Assembly: GCF_002368115.1 (NCBI RefSeq)
Contig: NZ_AP018316.1
Coordinates: 1,075,504 to 1,139,503, forward strand
Direction of reading: 5' to 3'
Source: Dolichospermum compactum NIES-806
GTDB taxonomy: Bacteria; Cyanobacteriota; Cyanobacteriia; Cyanobacteriales; Nostocaceae
DNA length: 64,000 bases
The translations under genes and the position numbers were made by a program. Of this stretch, positions 1 to 8,109 are shown piece after piece (positions within the stretch are counted from its first letter, which is position 1; every line of letters begins with the position of its first letter). The notes under the pieces are model-generated. The model saw only the letters and a program-made list of their open reading frames with translations. It ran no database searches and was not told the DNA's origin.

Positions 1-387
1 TTAATCTTCTCTAAATCTACCACAATGCAAGCTCTTAGAGAAGCCAAACAAAACGGAGTAATCTTAATTTCTGTGGAAATTTTATCAGAATTAATTGATG
101 TACTCAGTCGTCCAAAATTTGACCGCTATCTATCGAGAGAAATTCGTGAAGACTTTTTAGCCAGTTTAGCTAGAGAAACAGAATTAATCACAATTAATGA
201 AACAATTGATATTTGTCGAGATCCTAAAGATAATAAATTCTTAGAATTAGCCATTTCTGGAAATGCCACTCATATTATCACAGGAGACAAAGACTTATTA
301 GAACTGCATCCTTTTCGAGATATCTTGATTGTTACACCGAGTCAGTTTTTAGATAGTTTATCTTCAGACCCGCATCAGAGATTCTGA
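1..387 (+). CDS. PIN-domain toxin-like protein (5' end outside window)
   Basis: The reading frame is open from the first base of the window and precedes the first ATG at 25, so the true start and the first catalytic Asp (normally in a DTN motif) lie outside. The visible part resembles the PIN-family putative toxin component: SVEILSELIDVL carries the conserved Glu, DPKDNKFLELA and ITGDKDLL carry the later acidic residues, and the protein ends in the typical TPSQFL segment. These proteins are predicted Mg-dependent RNases of type II toxin-antitoxin pairs. A partner antitoxin would be expected upstream and cannot be seen. The family call is fairly safe; activity is inference. Confidence 0.75.
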   Translation, partial: LIFSKSTTMQALREAKQNGVILISVEILSELIDVLSRPKFDRYLSREIREDFLASLARETELITINETIDICRDPKDNKFLELAISGNATHIITGDKDLLELHPFRDILIVTPSQFLDSLSSDPHQRF

Positions 388-482
388 CTTGTCACCGGCT
401 GAAGGTACAGCAAGAGGTGTAACCACAATCCCTTGACTACTAAGGACAATAGTAGCGAACTGCTTGCAGCAGCGCTTACGCG

Positions 483-605
483 ATCGCTATCCTCACAGAA
501 ATTATAGTAGATAAGCCAAGGGCGATCGCTAAAACCAGCCATACTAATCTATACTTGCCCTTTCTAAAAATACTACTCATAGCGATCGCTTCAGTGCTGC
601 TGCAA
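483..605. repeat. Dispersed HIP1-rich repeat, copy A, in gap 388-742
   Basis: This roughly 120-base segment is nearly identical to 2756-2875. Both contain several GCGATCGC octamers. On the minus strand both open with the same ATG reading frame, a short hydrophobic peptide beginning MSSIFRKGKYRLVWLV; in this copy it stops after 34 codons. Just downstream, 606-660 resembles 3978-4027 (AAACCAGCCT followed by ATATTAATCAT). The rest of the 388-742 gap shows no convincing gene. The repeat could be the copied 5' end of a gene or a non-coding mobile repeat. Confidence 0.7.
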
Positions 606-742
606 GGAATTCTCTAAAACCAGCCTCATCTATACTAATATTAATCATAGCGATCGCTTTGGTTGTTCAAAATTTTGCAAAAGTTCATTGCCCCATCTTA
701 TTTAGTGTATTTTAGAGAAAGTATTAGAATAAGTTAAATTTT

Positions 743-1069
743 ATGGCTGCCAAGCATTTAAGCACTCACTTTCTAAATGAAATTACTAACCGACTGGTGA
801 GCGCGCTCGAACCAGAACAGATTTTTTTGTTCGGCTCTTATGCTTACGGTGAACCGACCGAGGATAGCGATATTGATTTATTGGTGATTATCTCAAAATC
901 AGATGAACCACGCTATCGTCGAGCGCGTCAGGCATACAAAGCTTTGCGTGGTATTGGTATTCCAAAAGATATTCTGGTGATGACCCGCTCAGAAGTTGAA
1001 CTCAAGGCTAGTGTAGCCAACTCACTAGTCAATCAAGTAATACGTCAGGGTAAACTCCTGTATGGATAA
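743..1069 (+). CDS. MNT-type minimal nucleotidyltransferase (antitoxin)
   Basis: This 108-residue protein has the nucleotidyltransferase signature GSYAYGEPTEDSDIDLLV at residues 31-48, with the two metal-binding acidic residues in SDID. The length is normal for a stand-alone MNT protein. The stop overlaps the start of the downstream HEPN gene by 8 bases, the classic MNT-HEPN arrangement. In characterised pairs the nucleotidyltransferase AMPylates the HEPN toxin and neutralises it; that role is inferred here from family and context. It is preceded by an AT-rich spacer with HIP1 repeats. Confidence 0.85.
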   Translation: MAAKHLSTHFLNEITNRLVSALEPEQIFLFGSYAYGEPTEDSDIDLLVIISKSDEPRYRRARQAYKALRGIGIPKDILVMTRSEVELKASVANSLVNQVIRQGKLLYG

Positions 1070-1475
1070 CGCAAAATTTGCAGAAACTAGACAGTGGTTA
1101 ATCAAGAGCCAGCGAGATTTAAAGGCTGCGTATGTGTTACTTATTAATAATGAAGAATCTCTGTTGGATGCTGTTGTTTACCATTGTCAACAGGCTGCCG
1201 AAAAAGCATTAAAGGCTTATTTGACATATCAAGAGCAGGTAGTCAAAAAAACCCATGATTTGGATGTTTTGTTAGATATCTGTTCATTGTTTGAACCTGG
1301 GTTTCATGATTTAAAAGATATAGCGGATACTTTGACCCCTTATGCAACAGAATTTCGATATCCAGGGGATGTAATTGAGCCGGAAAGATCCGAAGCTGAG
1401 GAGGCATTGGAGATGGCTACTTTAGTTCTAGACTTCGTTATTCAAAAATTGCCAAGTGAATTTGACCGTGAGTAA
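1062..1475 (+). CDS. HEPN-domain protein (toxin of MNT/HEPN pair)
   Basis: This 137-residue, mostly helical protein carries the HEPN core HCQQAAEKALKAYL at residues 41-54, followed by KKTHDLDVLL and a conserved FRYPGD near residues 99-103. It overlaps the preceding MNT gene, so the two are translated together. HEPN toxins are RNases that use an R-X4-6-H motif. I do not see a clear copy of that motif, so nuclease activity is uncertain and the protein may belong to a HEPN subfamily without it. Family and pairing are well supported; the toxin role is inferred. Confidence 0.82.
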   Translation: MDNAKFAETRQWLIKSQRDLKAAYVLLINNEESLLDAVVYHCQQAAEKALKAYLTYQEQVVKKTHDLDVLLDICSLFEPGFHDLKDIADTLTPYATEFRYPGDVIEPERSEAEEALEMATLVLDFVIQKLPSEFDRE

Positions 1476-1537
1476 GATACTTCTGGTATTATTTACAGAT
1501 AGTATTTCACCCAAGTAGAATCACTACGTAACACGAA

Positions 1538-1592
1538 AATTGCCTGAGGTACGGCAGTTTGGTGAAAAGCGATCGCCTAAGCACCGCTGCAA
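1538..1592. repeat. Short dispersed repeat with HIP1 core
   Basis: The sequence around GAGGTACGGCAGTTTGGTGA followed by AAAGCGATCGCCT recurs at 3922-3978 and, more diverged, at 2720-2760. It lies in the 1476-1766 spacer, which also contains several AGCGATAGCGAAGCG-type motifs. A minus-strand open frame here (1524-1730) is made entirely of these repeats and is not considered a gene. Confidence 0.6.
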
Positions 1593-1766
1593 GCATTTCG
1601 CTATCCTCGTTTGTGCGATTTTTGCAAGAGCGATAGCGAAGCGCGACCTAGTAATCGCTTGTAGGATGATTTTAGGAAGTGCGATAGCGAAGCCTACCGA
1701 AGATATGGCTATGAGATAAAATAGAATCAACCAAGTATTTTGTCTTTCTATAAAAACGAGGTAAAC

Positions 1767-2027
1767 ATGACTTATTTAGAACTACATCAAAAAATTGAAC
1801 AACAGATATCCCAACTAGCACCAGAACAGCTTTCCTTAGTTAGTGATTTTATTGACTCTATTCAGGAAAAAAGCACCGTAAATCAACGCCCATTACGTCG
1901 TATTTCTCCCATTAAGCGAGGTAAAAAAGCAGGTGATTTACTACATTATACTGGAACTTGGCATGGTGATGATTTGGAAGATTGTCTGCGTTTAGTTGAA
2001 GAAACTCGTTCTCAAACGCAGTTTTAA
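1767..2027 (+). CDS. VapB-like antitoxin candidate
   Basis: This is an 86-residue protein starting MTYLELHQKIEQQISQL. The frame opens earlier at a TTG (1740), but the ATG at 1767 has a GAGG ribosome-binding site five bases upstream and fits the homologous N-terminus. The N-terminal part (LAPEQLSLVSDFIDSIQEK) resembles small cyanobacterial proteins encoded before PIN toxins. The C-terminal half contains a GKKAGDLLHYTGTWHGDDLE segment, like the toxin-wrapping tail of such antitoxins. The downstream PIN gene starts 11 bases later, indicating one operon. Assignment rests mainly on context. Confidence 0.65.
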   Translation: MTYLELHQKIEQQISQLAPEQLSLVSDFIDSIQEKSTVNQRPLRRISPIKRGKKAGDLLHYTGTWHGDDLEDCLRLVEETRSQTQF

Positions 2028-2038
2028 TTTTTGTCACT

Positions 2039-2485
2039 ATGTCTTATTTGCTCGATACTAATCACTGTAGCTACATTATTAATGGTAATCCTCAAGTTAC
2101 CGATACCTTAAAATCTTCCTCGTCTGTTACCATTGGCATTAGCATTATCACTTATGCAGAACTACTATATATGACAGAAAAATCAGCACTAAAATCTCAA
2201 AATTTAGGTGCAGTTCAGGTTTTTTTGTCCGACGTTGATTTATATTTTATTGATGAAGAAACTGCCATTATTTACAGTCGTCTAAAATCATCGGTTTTTA
2301 ATTATTTTGCTCCCCAAGAGAAAAGCAAACGTCGTAATTTTAGCATTGAAAATTTGGGATTTAGCGATCATGATCTTTGGATAGCAGCAACAGCAATTCA
2401 ACACAATCTCACTCTCGTTTCTGCTGATAGCGATTTTAGGCGTATTCATCAAGTACAGCCTTTTCCCTTGGAATCATGGGTGTAA
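2039..2485 (+). CDS. VapC-like PIN-domain ribonuclease toxin
   Basis: This 148-residue protein contains the complete PIN acidic set: Asp6 in LLDTN, Glu41 in TYAELLY, Asp110/Asp112 in SDHDLWIAA, and Asp130/Asp132 in SADSDF. The length is usual for VapC. It follows the candidate antitoxin by 11 bases. VapC toxins cleave tRNA or rRNA and are held inactive by VapB; the actual target cannot be read from the sequence. The gene looks intact, in contrast to the deleted vapC at 42948. Confidence 0.88.
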   Translation: MSYLLDTNHCSYIINGNPQVTDTLKSSSSVTIGISIITYAELLYMTEKSALKSQNLGAVQVFLSDVDLYFIDEETAIIYSRLKSSVFNYFAPQEKSKRRNFSIENLGFSDHDLWIAATAIQHNLTLVSADSDFRRIHQVQPFPLESWV

Positions 2486-2755
2486 ATTCACTCCATTTTA
2501 AACCCAGCTTGAAGAAAATGAGCGATTGCGAAACGCTGCTGCAAGTAGTTCGCTATGGAATTTAATCACAAAAAATGATTAAGCCGTTTTGACTGTAATG
2601 ATCCAAAATGTTCTCGTCACCCATTATACTTAGAAATCTTTACCAGAAAATGAAAATCTTTGTGCGATCGCCAAAACTGGGCGACAAATTCCATTCTTTG
2701 AGAATCACCCCTCAACACAAAAATTACCTGGGGTAAGGAAGTTTCGTGAAAAGCA

Positions 2756-2875
2756 ATCGCTATCCTCACAGGAATTATAGTAGATAAACCAAGGGCGATC
2801 GCTAAAACCAGCCATACTAATCTATACTTGCCTTTTCTAAAAATACTACTCATAGCGATCGCGTCAGCGCTGCAA
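2756..2875. repeat. Dispersed HIP1-rich repeat, copy B
   Basis: This near-identical partner of 483-605 lies in the 2486-2883 gap. On the minus strand it carries the same hydrophobic start (MSSIFRKGKYRLVWLV), but here the frame stays open to 2617, giving 78 codons. The extra part runs through the other local repeat (2720-2760), so it is probably not a conserved protein. The remaining gap contains no other supported gene. Confidence 0.7.
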
Positions 2876-2883
2876 GCAGTTTG

Positions 2884-3843
2884 CTATTGAAATCGGGATA
2901 ACAACTGCTCACGAGATAAACTAGACAACTGCAACAGCAAGGTAGTATATTCGTGAGGTGTTAAATTTAATATAGGCTTAACAACTGCCGCTAATTGCTC
3001 GTCTATAAAGCCAAATCGCGCTAAAAGCAGGTTTTCTACTATTTGCCGTCTTTCCTCTTCCTTACCTATTTCCTTACCTATTTCCTTACCTATTTCCTTG
3101 CCTATTTCCTTACCTATTTCCTTACCGCGCTCTAAACCACGAAGTTCCGTTATCCGTTCCCACTCTAAATAAGCTGGTGTCAAATTCATTATTAGTTCCC
3201 TATCTTCAACATCAATCTCATTGCTTATTTCCATAGTAATTTTCCAAGTCCCTAATAACTTTAAAATAGTATAGCGTTTTCTATCATCTTCGGGTAAAGC
3301 AATTACTTCATTAATTGCAGCTTGTTGAATTATTCCTTTACCTAAAATCCTCAACCAGAGAGTTTCTGGAGTATTCGCTAACTTATCAATGGCAATTACT
3401 CCAGTCAGCAGTAATTGTGACGGAAAGTAAATACCTGGCAGCCAGTTTTCATCCTCAGTGGCCATAAATTTATTCAGCAGTTTATGAGAACAAGAAGTAG
3501 CAATAATCCACAACCTTGGTAGTTCATGGTCAGAAATACTTTTTTTATCTCGTTTGGCTTGACGTTGTAAATCTGCTTCTAGGTGGAATAGTTTGGCTAA
3601 ACAACTGCGGATTTCTCTTTCTGTTGGTTGCTTGCGAAAGGGTTCTAACAAACAACTGGTTACAGCAATTTTATTTAAAATACCTAAATTTTCTGACTGA
3701 TGCTGTTGAGTAGATGGTGTAAACCAAATATCAACAAATCTGGGTTCTCCAGGTATTTCATAATTTATTCGCACCTCACCCAAGGAGGATAGAAATTCTG
3801 CAAATAACTGTTTGGAAAATTGATCAAATGGGTTTTTAGTCAT
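2884..3843 (-). CDS. Rpn/PD-(D/E)XK nuclease-like protein with DUF4351-type C-terminus
   Basis: This 319-residue protein starts MTKNPFDQFSKQLFAEFLS and belongs to a large cyanobacterial family annotated as Rpn-family nuclease/putative transposase. The N-terminal two thirds hold the nuclease-like fold (RFVDIWFTP, then RSCLAKLFHLEADLQRQAKR). The last 55 residues (ARFGFIDEQLAAVV...) form the DUF4351-like helical tail. Between them lies a low-complexity run of GKEI repeated about six times, encoded by a tandem 12-base unit at 3060-3131 that may vary in copy number. Two relatives lie in this window, 11950-12870 (intact) and 47043-47291 (truncated). The biological role is not established. Confidence 0.75.
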   Translation of the reverse strand: MTKNPFDQFSKQLFAEFLSSLGEVRINYEIPGEPRFVDIWFTPSTQQHQSENLGILNKIAVTSCLLEPFRKQPTEREIRSCLAKLFHLEADLQRQAKRDKKSISDHELPRLWIIATSCSHKLLNKFMATEDENWLPGIYFPSQLLLTGVIAIDKLANTPETLWLRILGKGIIQQAAINEVIALPEDDRKRYTILKLLGTWKITMEISNEIDVEDRELIMNLTPAYLEWERITELRGLERGKEIGKEIGKEIGKEIGKEIGKEEERRQIVENLLLARFGFIDEQLAAVVKPILNLTPHEYTTLLLQLSSLSREQLLSRFQ

Positions 3844-3921
3844 TTATGGTGATGCACTGACCGCTCAATTAGCTCTATTTTATCCGCAATGAGCTAATTT
3901 ATGGAATTTAATCACAAAAAT

Positions 3922-3978
3922 TCCTTGAGGTACGGAAGTTTGGTGAAAAGCGATCGCCTCAGCGCTGCTGCAAGGAGT
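3922..3978. repeat. Dispersed repeat copy in gap 3844-4229
   Basis: This copy of the GAGGTACGGAAGTTTGGTGA family (others at 1538-1592 and 2720-2760) is followed at 3978-4027 by a segment shared with 606-660. The rest of 3844-4229 is AT-rich with no open frame that I can support. Confidence 0.6.
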
Positions 3979-4229
3979 TCTCTAAAACCAGCCTAATCTA
4001 TAATAATATTAATCATGGCGATCGCTAGTTCAGATCACAGCAATTTTCATTTTAAGGTTTCATGACATTTTAATCCTTACATTCTTATGGTTTTACAATT
4101 CTTAACGAATCCGGCGATGTGCCTCCGACAAAGTCAGAATCGCGGATTATAGGGATTAAAAGATTGGGCGGATTAGGTTGTTTGCTATGATAAAAGTCAC
4201 TAAAATTATCAGCAAGTAATCCAGTTATA

Positions 4230-4677
4230 CTAAACACGGGTGAGATTTAAACTTTTGCCAAATGACAAAGAACCCAGATGTGTAGGAGTAAAGCAAGAGC
4301 TTCATTGGTGTCAACTTAAGCTCAAATCCCTACCACATCTCGTTCCTAGTCTCTGACTAGGAATACAGTTGATGAGGCTCTGCCTCTAATATTATTGAAG
4401 GCAGAGCCTTCTAGAATTCATTCCCAGTCTCTGACTGGGAATAAGATGACTTGAGTTCTTTGCGGGATAGTAAAACGGGCGGTTAAAAACCGCGTCTACA
4501 CAGGCAAAACCCACCTGCGTGGGTTTCAATCCTTGATTTTTCCTTAGTCCGCGCAGGCGGACTTTGTTTGTGTAGCCGTCAATTCCATTCGCCAGGGCTT
4601 AAGTTGACACCATTAAGCAGTGCTAAACCCCTGCACATCTGGGTTCTTTGTCATTTGGCAAAAGTTTAAATCTCACC
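4230..4677. mobile_element. Nested MITE-like element with long terminal inverted repeats
   Basis: The outer arms are inverted copies: 4240-4282 matches the complement of 4635-4677 exactly over 43 bases, and similarity continues inward to GGTGTCAACTTAAG (about 4308-4321) and its complement (about 4601-4614). Inside are paired hairpins (CTAGTCTCTGACTAGG; CCCAGTCTCTGACTGGG) and, from about 4474, a module with hairpins ACCCACCTGCGTGGGT and AGTCCGCGCAGGCGGACT. That module recurs nearly identically, inverted, at 6656-6816. No transposase is encoded. It looks like a non-autonomous palindromic element ending 16 bases from tRNA-Phe. Confidence 0.75.
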
Positions 4678-4692
4678 AGTGTTTAGATATGA

Positions 4693-4765
<73 letters not shown>

Positions 4766-4843
4766 GTGGGGCTTTTTTATTCACCACCGTCAATAAATCT
4801 AGCATGATAAAAAAGATTAGTCAAGGTGTTATTCAAAAGAATT

Positions 4844-5677
4844 TTAGCCGACCTTCATTGTCAACTTCACCCAGCTAAATACAGCCACAAATACCAAAAA
4901 CTGCACAAAAACAATACTTGGTCCAGATGCTAGGTTAAACAAGCCAGAAACCATCATTCCCGCGATACTACTGCTAGAACCGACAACCACCGATAGAATT
5001 AGAAAGCGGCTGAAATGGTGACTCATGAGTTTGGCTGTAGCAGCCGGAATTACCAAAAACGCATTTACTAATAAAACACCAACGGCTTTAATTGCTACAG
5101 CTACGGCGAGGGAAAGTAAAACAACAAACCCGTAGCGATATAATTGTACAGGTATGCCTTGGACTTGAGCAACGTCGGGATTAAGAGTTAATAAAATCTG
5201 TTGTGGTAGGGTTGATAATAAAAAAACGCTGCTACCAACAAGCACCAATAGCGTCAATATTAAATCTGTGTTATCTATGGCTAAAATATCGCCAAATAGC
5301 ACGCCCATTAAGTTACCGCGATATCCTTTAATAAAACTGGTGAGAATTACACCGATCGCTAGTGCCCCAGATAGCACTATGCTGAGAACGCTATCACTGG
5401 CTAAATCAGTTTTATCAATTAGGTAGAGAACAACAACTCCAAAGATTAAGGTAAACGGGAGTAACATCCAAGTAGGATTAGTGTTGAGTAGCACGCCTAA
5501 CGCCACACCTACCAGGGCTGCATGACCAACGGCATGACTAAAAAAAGATAATTGCCGTAAGGTAACGAAACTACCCAATAAACCGCCTAAAATGCCCATT
5601 AACACAGCACCCATAATGGCACGCTGCATAAAAGGAAATTGTAATAAATTCACCAAGTCATGATAGTTAATGGTCAT
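4844..5677 (-). CDS. znuB: Zinc/manganese ABC transporter permease
   Basis: This 277-residue protein of the ABC-3 permease family is highly hydrophobic with about eight predicted membrane helices. It shows the family segment GSFVTLRQLSFFSHAVGHAALVG in two adjoining blocks near residues 35-57, and a C-terminal LLVNAFLVIPAATAKL. It forms the inner-membrane channel for metal brought by ZnuA and powered by ZnuC. It lies downstream of znuC on the same strand, separated by a 115-base spacer full of heptamer repeats. Zinc rather than manganese is suggested by the His-rich loop of the neighbouring binding protein. Confidence 0.9.
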   Translation of the reverse strand: MTINYHDLVNLLQFPFMQRAIMGAVLMGILGGLLGSFVTLRQLSFFSHAVGHAALVGVALGVLLNTNPTWMLLPFTLIFGVVVLYLIDKTDLASDSVLSIVLSGALAIGVILTSFIKGYRGNLMGVLFGDILAIDNTDLILTLLVLVGSSVFLLSTLPQQILLTLNPDVAQVQGIPVQLYRYGFVVLLSLAVAVAIKAVGVLLVNAFLVIPAATAKLMSHHFSRFLILSVVVGSSSSIAGMMVSGLFNLASGPSIVFVQFLVFVAVFSWVKLTMKVG

Positions 5678-5683
5678 ATTAAG

Positions 5684-5790
5684 AGGAGTCAGGAGTCAGG
5701 AGTCAGAAGTTAGGAGTCAGGAGTCAGGAGTCAGGAGGAAGAAGAAAAGTTTATTACCAATTACCAATTACCAATTACCAATTACCAATT
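5684..5790. repeat. Heptamer tandem repeats (STRR) between znuB and znuC
   Basis: Two arrays lie side by side: AGGAGTC units at about 5684-5737, and five TTACCAA units at about 5754-5790. Both have a 7-base period, matching the short tandemly repeated repetitive sequences of heterocystous cyanobacteria. They lie inside a likely operon. Confidence 0.85.
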
Positions 5791-5792
5791 CC

Positions 5793-6575
5793 CTAATGAT
5801 GATGTTCATAGCGACTAAAACCAGGACCATAAGTAGCTAGAAGATTTTTTGGGGAAAGGGCTATTTCCGGTTTACCGGAACAGACAAGAGTTTGATTGAG
5901 ACAGATGACGCGATCGCAATGACGGCTTACCATATCAATATCATGGGAAACTTGCAACACTGTCCAATTCTCTTCTCGTTTTAATTCGTTTAACAAAGCA
6001 TAAAAATCCGTTGTTCCTTGCACATCTACCCCTGCAAAAGCTTCATCCAATACTAACAATTTTCGCCGTGTTACCAAACAATAAGCCAATAATACCCGTT
6101 TCAATTGACCACCGCTAAGAGTGCCAATAGCTTGATTTCGGAAGCGATAAGCATCAGTACGGTGTAAAGCTGCGGTGACTGCTACTGATGTTTCCCGTTT
6201 TTGTTGCCAAAATTTCGAGAACAATGAATATTTCCTATTACCTATTCCTAAAGCTACCAATTCACTAACCGAAATTGGAAAACTGCGATCAAAAATAAAG
6301 TTTTGTGGCATATATCCCAACTGATTCCGCAAATTTCCTAGTCTAGAAATTGGGCGACCAAAAACTTCAATTGTTCCAGCACTGCGGGGAATTAAATCTA
6401 AAATAGCTTTGATTAAGGTACTTTTCCCAGCCCCATTCGGACCAACTATTGCTGTATCTGTTCCTGCTAATAATTCAAAGGAAACATCTCGCACAGCTAA
6501 ATAGCTGCCTTGGTAGACTATTAACCCAGAAACTTTTAATATTGGTAATGTAAATTCTGCTTGTTCGTCAGTCAT
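5793..6575 (-). CDS. znuC: Zinc/manganese ABC transporter ATP-binding protein
   Basis: This 260-residue ABC ATPase has Walker A GPNGAGKST near residues 45-53, signature LSGGQLKRV near residue 153, Walker B LLVLDEAF, and the switch His in VSHDID. It supplies energy for ZnuB. The C-terminus ends YEHHH, a small His tail that could bind metal. The gene lies between znuB and znuA on the same strand. The gap to znuA (6576-6835) is occupied by a MITE-like element, so transcription from the znuA promoter would have to read through a strong palindrome. Confidence 0.9.
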   Translation of the reverse strand: MTDEQAEFTLPILKVSGLIVYQGSYLAVRDVSFELLAGTDTAIVGPNGAGKSTLIKAILDLIPRSAGTIEVFGRPISRLGNLRNQLGYMPQNFIFDRSFPISVSELVALGIGNRKYSLFSKFWQQKRETSVAVTAALHRTDAYRFRNQAIGTLSGGQLKRVLLAYCLVTRRKLLVLDEAFAGVDVQGTTDFYALLNELKREENWTVLQVSHDIDMVSRHCDRVICLNQTLVCSGKPEIALSPKNLLATYGPGFSRYEHHH

Positions 6576-6655
6576 GGAAGTTAGGATTTAAGATGCCAAT
6601 AATTTATAGTGATATAGCAGGAGTCAGAAGTCAGAAAAAAAGAAGGATTCAGGAG

Positions 6656-6834
6656 TAGTCAACTTAAGCCCTGGCGAATGGAATTCACGGCTACACAAAC
6701 AAAGTCCGCCTGCGCGGACTAAGGAAAAATCAAGGATTTGAAACCCACGCAGGTGGGTTTTGCCTGTGTAGACGCGGTTTCTAACCGCCCGTTTAACGTT
6801 AAGTTGACACCAATGAGCATTGCTAAACCCCTAC
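6656..6834. mobile_element. MITE-like palindromic element, second copy
   Basis: The core (about 6658-6814) is the inverted, nearly identical counterpart of the module at about 4474-4614, with the same hairpins AGTCCGCCTGCGCGGACT and ACCCACGCAGGTGGGT. Its ends GTCAACTTAAG and GTTAAGTTGACACC form terminal inverted repeats. It is followed by the GCTAAACCCCTAC motif seen at the outer arms of the first element. It is inserted between znuC and znuA and leaves both coding regions intact. Confidence 0.75.
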
Positions 6835-6835
6835 G

Positions 6836-7852
6836 TTACTTGCATCCAGCGACTAAACTCTCCAAATTAGCTTTCATTGCTTTAAAATAATACTCTGGAT
6901 TGGTATCACCAGTTTCTAAAGAATCTAAAGTCCGCACAGTTAACCCCAAATCTTGAGAAATACTTGTCAGTAATTTGTTATCTAATCCTGGTTCGCTAAA
7001 TAGGGCTTTTACTCTGTATTTTTTGACTGTATTCACCACTTTTTGGACATCTGTTGGGGAAAGTTGCTTTTCAGGAATTTCTACCACTGCTAATTGTTTA
7101 ATATTATAACGTTTGGCAAGATAGGGAAAGGCATCATGAAAGGTGATAAAGGTGCAGTTTGGTGTTTGTTTAATAGTTTGTTGAAATTCATTATTTAAAT
7201 TATCTAATTTCTGAACATAAGCCGCTGCATTGGTCTGATAGTTGGCTTTATTGACCGGATCTGCGATAATTAAACCATCTCGAATATTGATGATTTGCTG
7301 TTTTGCTAAAACTGGATCTAACCAAACATGAGGATTTCCTAATTGGTGTTCGTGATCATGATCATGTTCTCCCGTTGCTGTTTTATCTATGGGGGAAGTT
7401 TTATTAATAGCTGGAATACCTTTACTCGCATCAATTTCCATTAATTGAGAATTTCCAGCATTTTTAATTGTATCTGCTAAAAACTCCTCTAAGCCTAAAC
7501 CATTTTTGACTAGTATCTTAGCTGTAGCGATCGCTTTTACATTAGCAGGTGTCCCTTGATATTCGTGTATTTCTGTACCGGGCTTAACTAAAATTTCTAC
7601 ATCTGCTACATCTCCGGCTACTGCTTTAGTAAACAAATAAACTGGTAAAAATGTTGTCACTACCTTAGTTTTTGGTGATTTTTGGACTTGTGCTGGTTCT
7701 GTTTTGACAACTTCACTACTGTTAGTATTATTACATCCATAAACTGCTGATAACATGACTAAAGTAATCAGAGGTAAGAAACTTCTGGTTTTTCTATCTA
7801 TTTTGACTTCTCTAAAACTTCTCATGGTTTGGGGTTGACAATAAAACTTCAT
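6836..7852 (-). CDS. znuA: Zinc ABC transporter substrate-binding lipoprotein
   Basis: This 338-residue periplasmic binding protein has a lipoprotein signal: a hydrophobic stretch SFLPLITLVML and lipobox LSAVYGC, with the lipidated Cys at residue 40. Metal-ligand candidates are His96 (EIHEY), His175 (NPHVWLDP) and His239 (TFHDAF), followed by an acidic residue in SEPGLDNK. A charged loop GEHDHDHEHQ at 161-170 is typical of zinc-type rather than manganese-type binding proteins. The N-terminus may instead start at Met10. It is the first gene of the znuA-znuC-znuB set and is divergent from an SLH porin across a spacer with candidate regulator sites. Confidence 0.92.
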   Translation of the reverse strand: MKFYCQPQTMRSFREVKIDRKTRSFLPLITLVMLSAVYGCNNTNSSEVVKTEPAQVQKSPKTKVVTTFLPVYLFTKAVAGDVADVEILVKPGTEIHEYQGTPANVKAIATAKILVKNGLGLEEFLADTIKNAGNSQLMEIDASKGIPAINKTSPIDKTATGEHDHDHEHQLGNPHVWLDPVLAKQQIINIRDGLIIADPVNKANYQTNAAAYVQKLDNLNNEFQQTIKQTPNCTFITFHDAFPYLAKRYNIKQLAVVEIPEKQLSPTDVQKVVNTVKKYRVKALFSEPGLDNKLLTSISQDLGLTVRTLDSLETGDTNPEYYFKAMKANLESLVAGCK

Positions 7853-7862
7853 TGGGATTATA

Positions 7863-7897
7863 TCTCATAATGAGATCCATTCTCATATAAATTATCA
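7863..7897. promoter_or_regulatory. Candidate Zur/Fur-type operator of znuA
   Basis: Overlapping inverted repeats occur 11-45 bases upstream of the znuA start: TCTCATAATGAGA (7863-7875) is palindromic around one central base, ATGAGATCCATTCTCAT (7870-7886) is a second inverted pair, and ATTATCA (7891-7897) matches a half-site of the cyanobacterial Zur box as I remember it. Placement next to znuA supports zinc-dependent repression, but binding is inferred. Confidence 0.5.
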
Positions 7898-8038
7898 GAA
7901 AAATGCTACTGTATCAAGAATTACAGAATATTTGAAAATTTCAGGTAACACTCCTGTATACTGAGAATATTTCCAGTTCATAAAGATTTCTTAACTTTTT
8001 ATTGTGAGAAAATTACTGAGAACTGTATTATATTATAT

Positions 8039-8053
8039 TGATAGTAATTATAA
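8039..8053. promoter_or_regulatory. Candidate Zur box upstream of SLH porin
   Basis: TGATAGTAATTATAA resembles the 7-1-7 box TGATAATNATTATCA that I recall for Anabaena Zur, with two mismatches. It lies about 57 bases upstream of the porin ATG, in the region shared with divergent znuA. Confidence 0.4.
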
Positions 8054-8109
8054 TAGCTTTACTAACTTCAGTATCGCATTATCAACTTTAAACACAGGTG
8101 TGAGGAAAA

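Noticed and set aside
1524..1730. 68-codon minus-strand ORF
   Set aside because: It is made entirely of HIP1-rich repeated motifs (AGCGATAGCGAAGCG). No domain is visible.
4505..4535. CRISPR-like GTTTCAATCC motif after a short palindrome
   Set aside because: Only single copies occur (also near 62940-62950 in a different context). There are no regularly spaced repeats or spacers and no cas genes, so this is part of a hairpin repeat.
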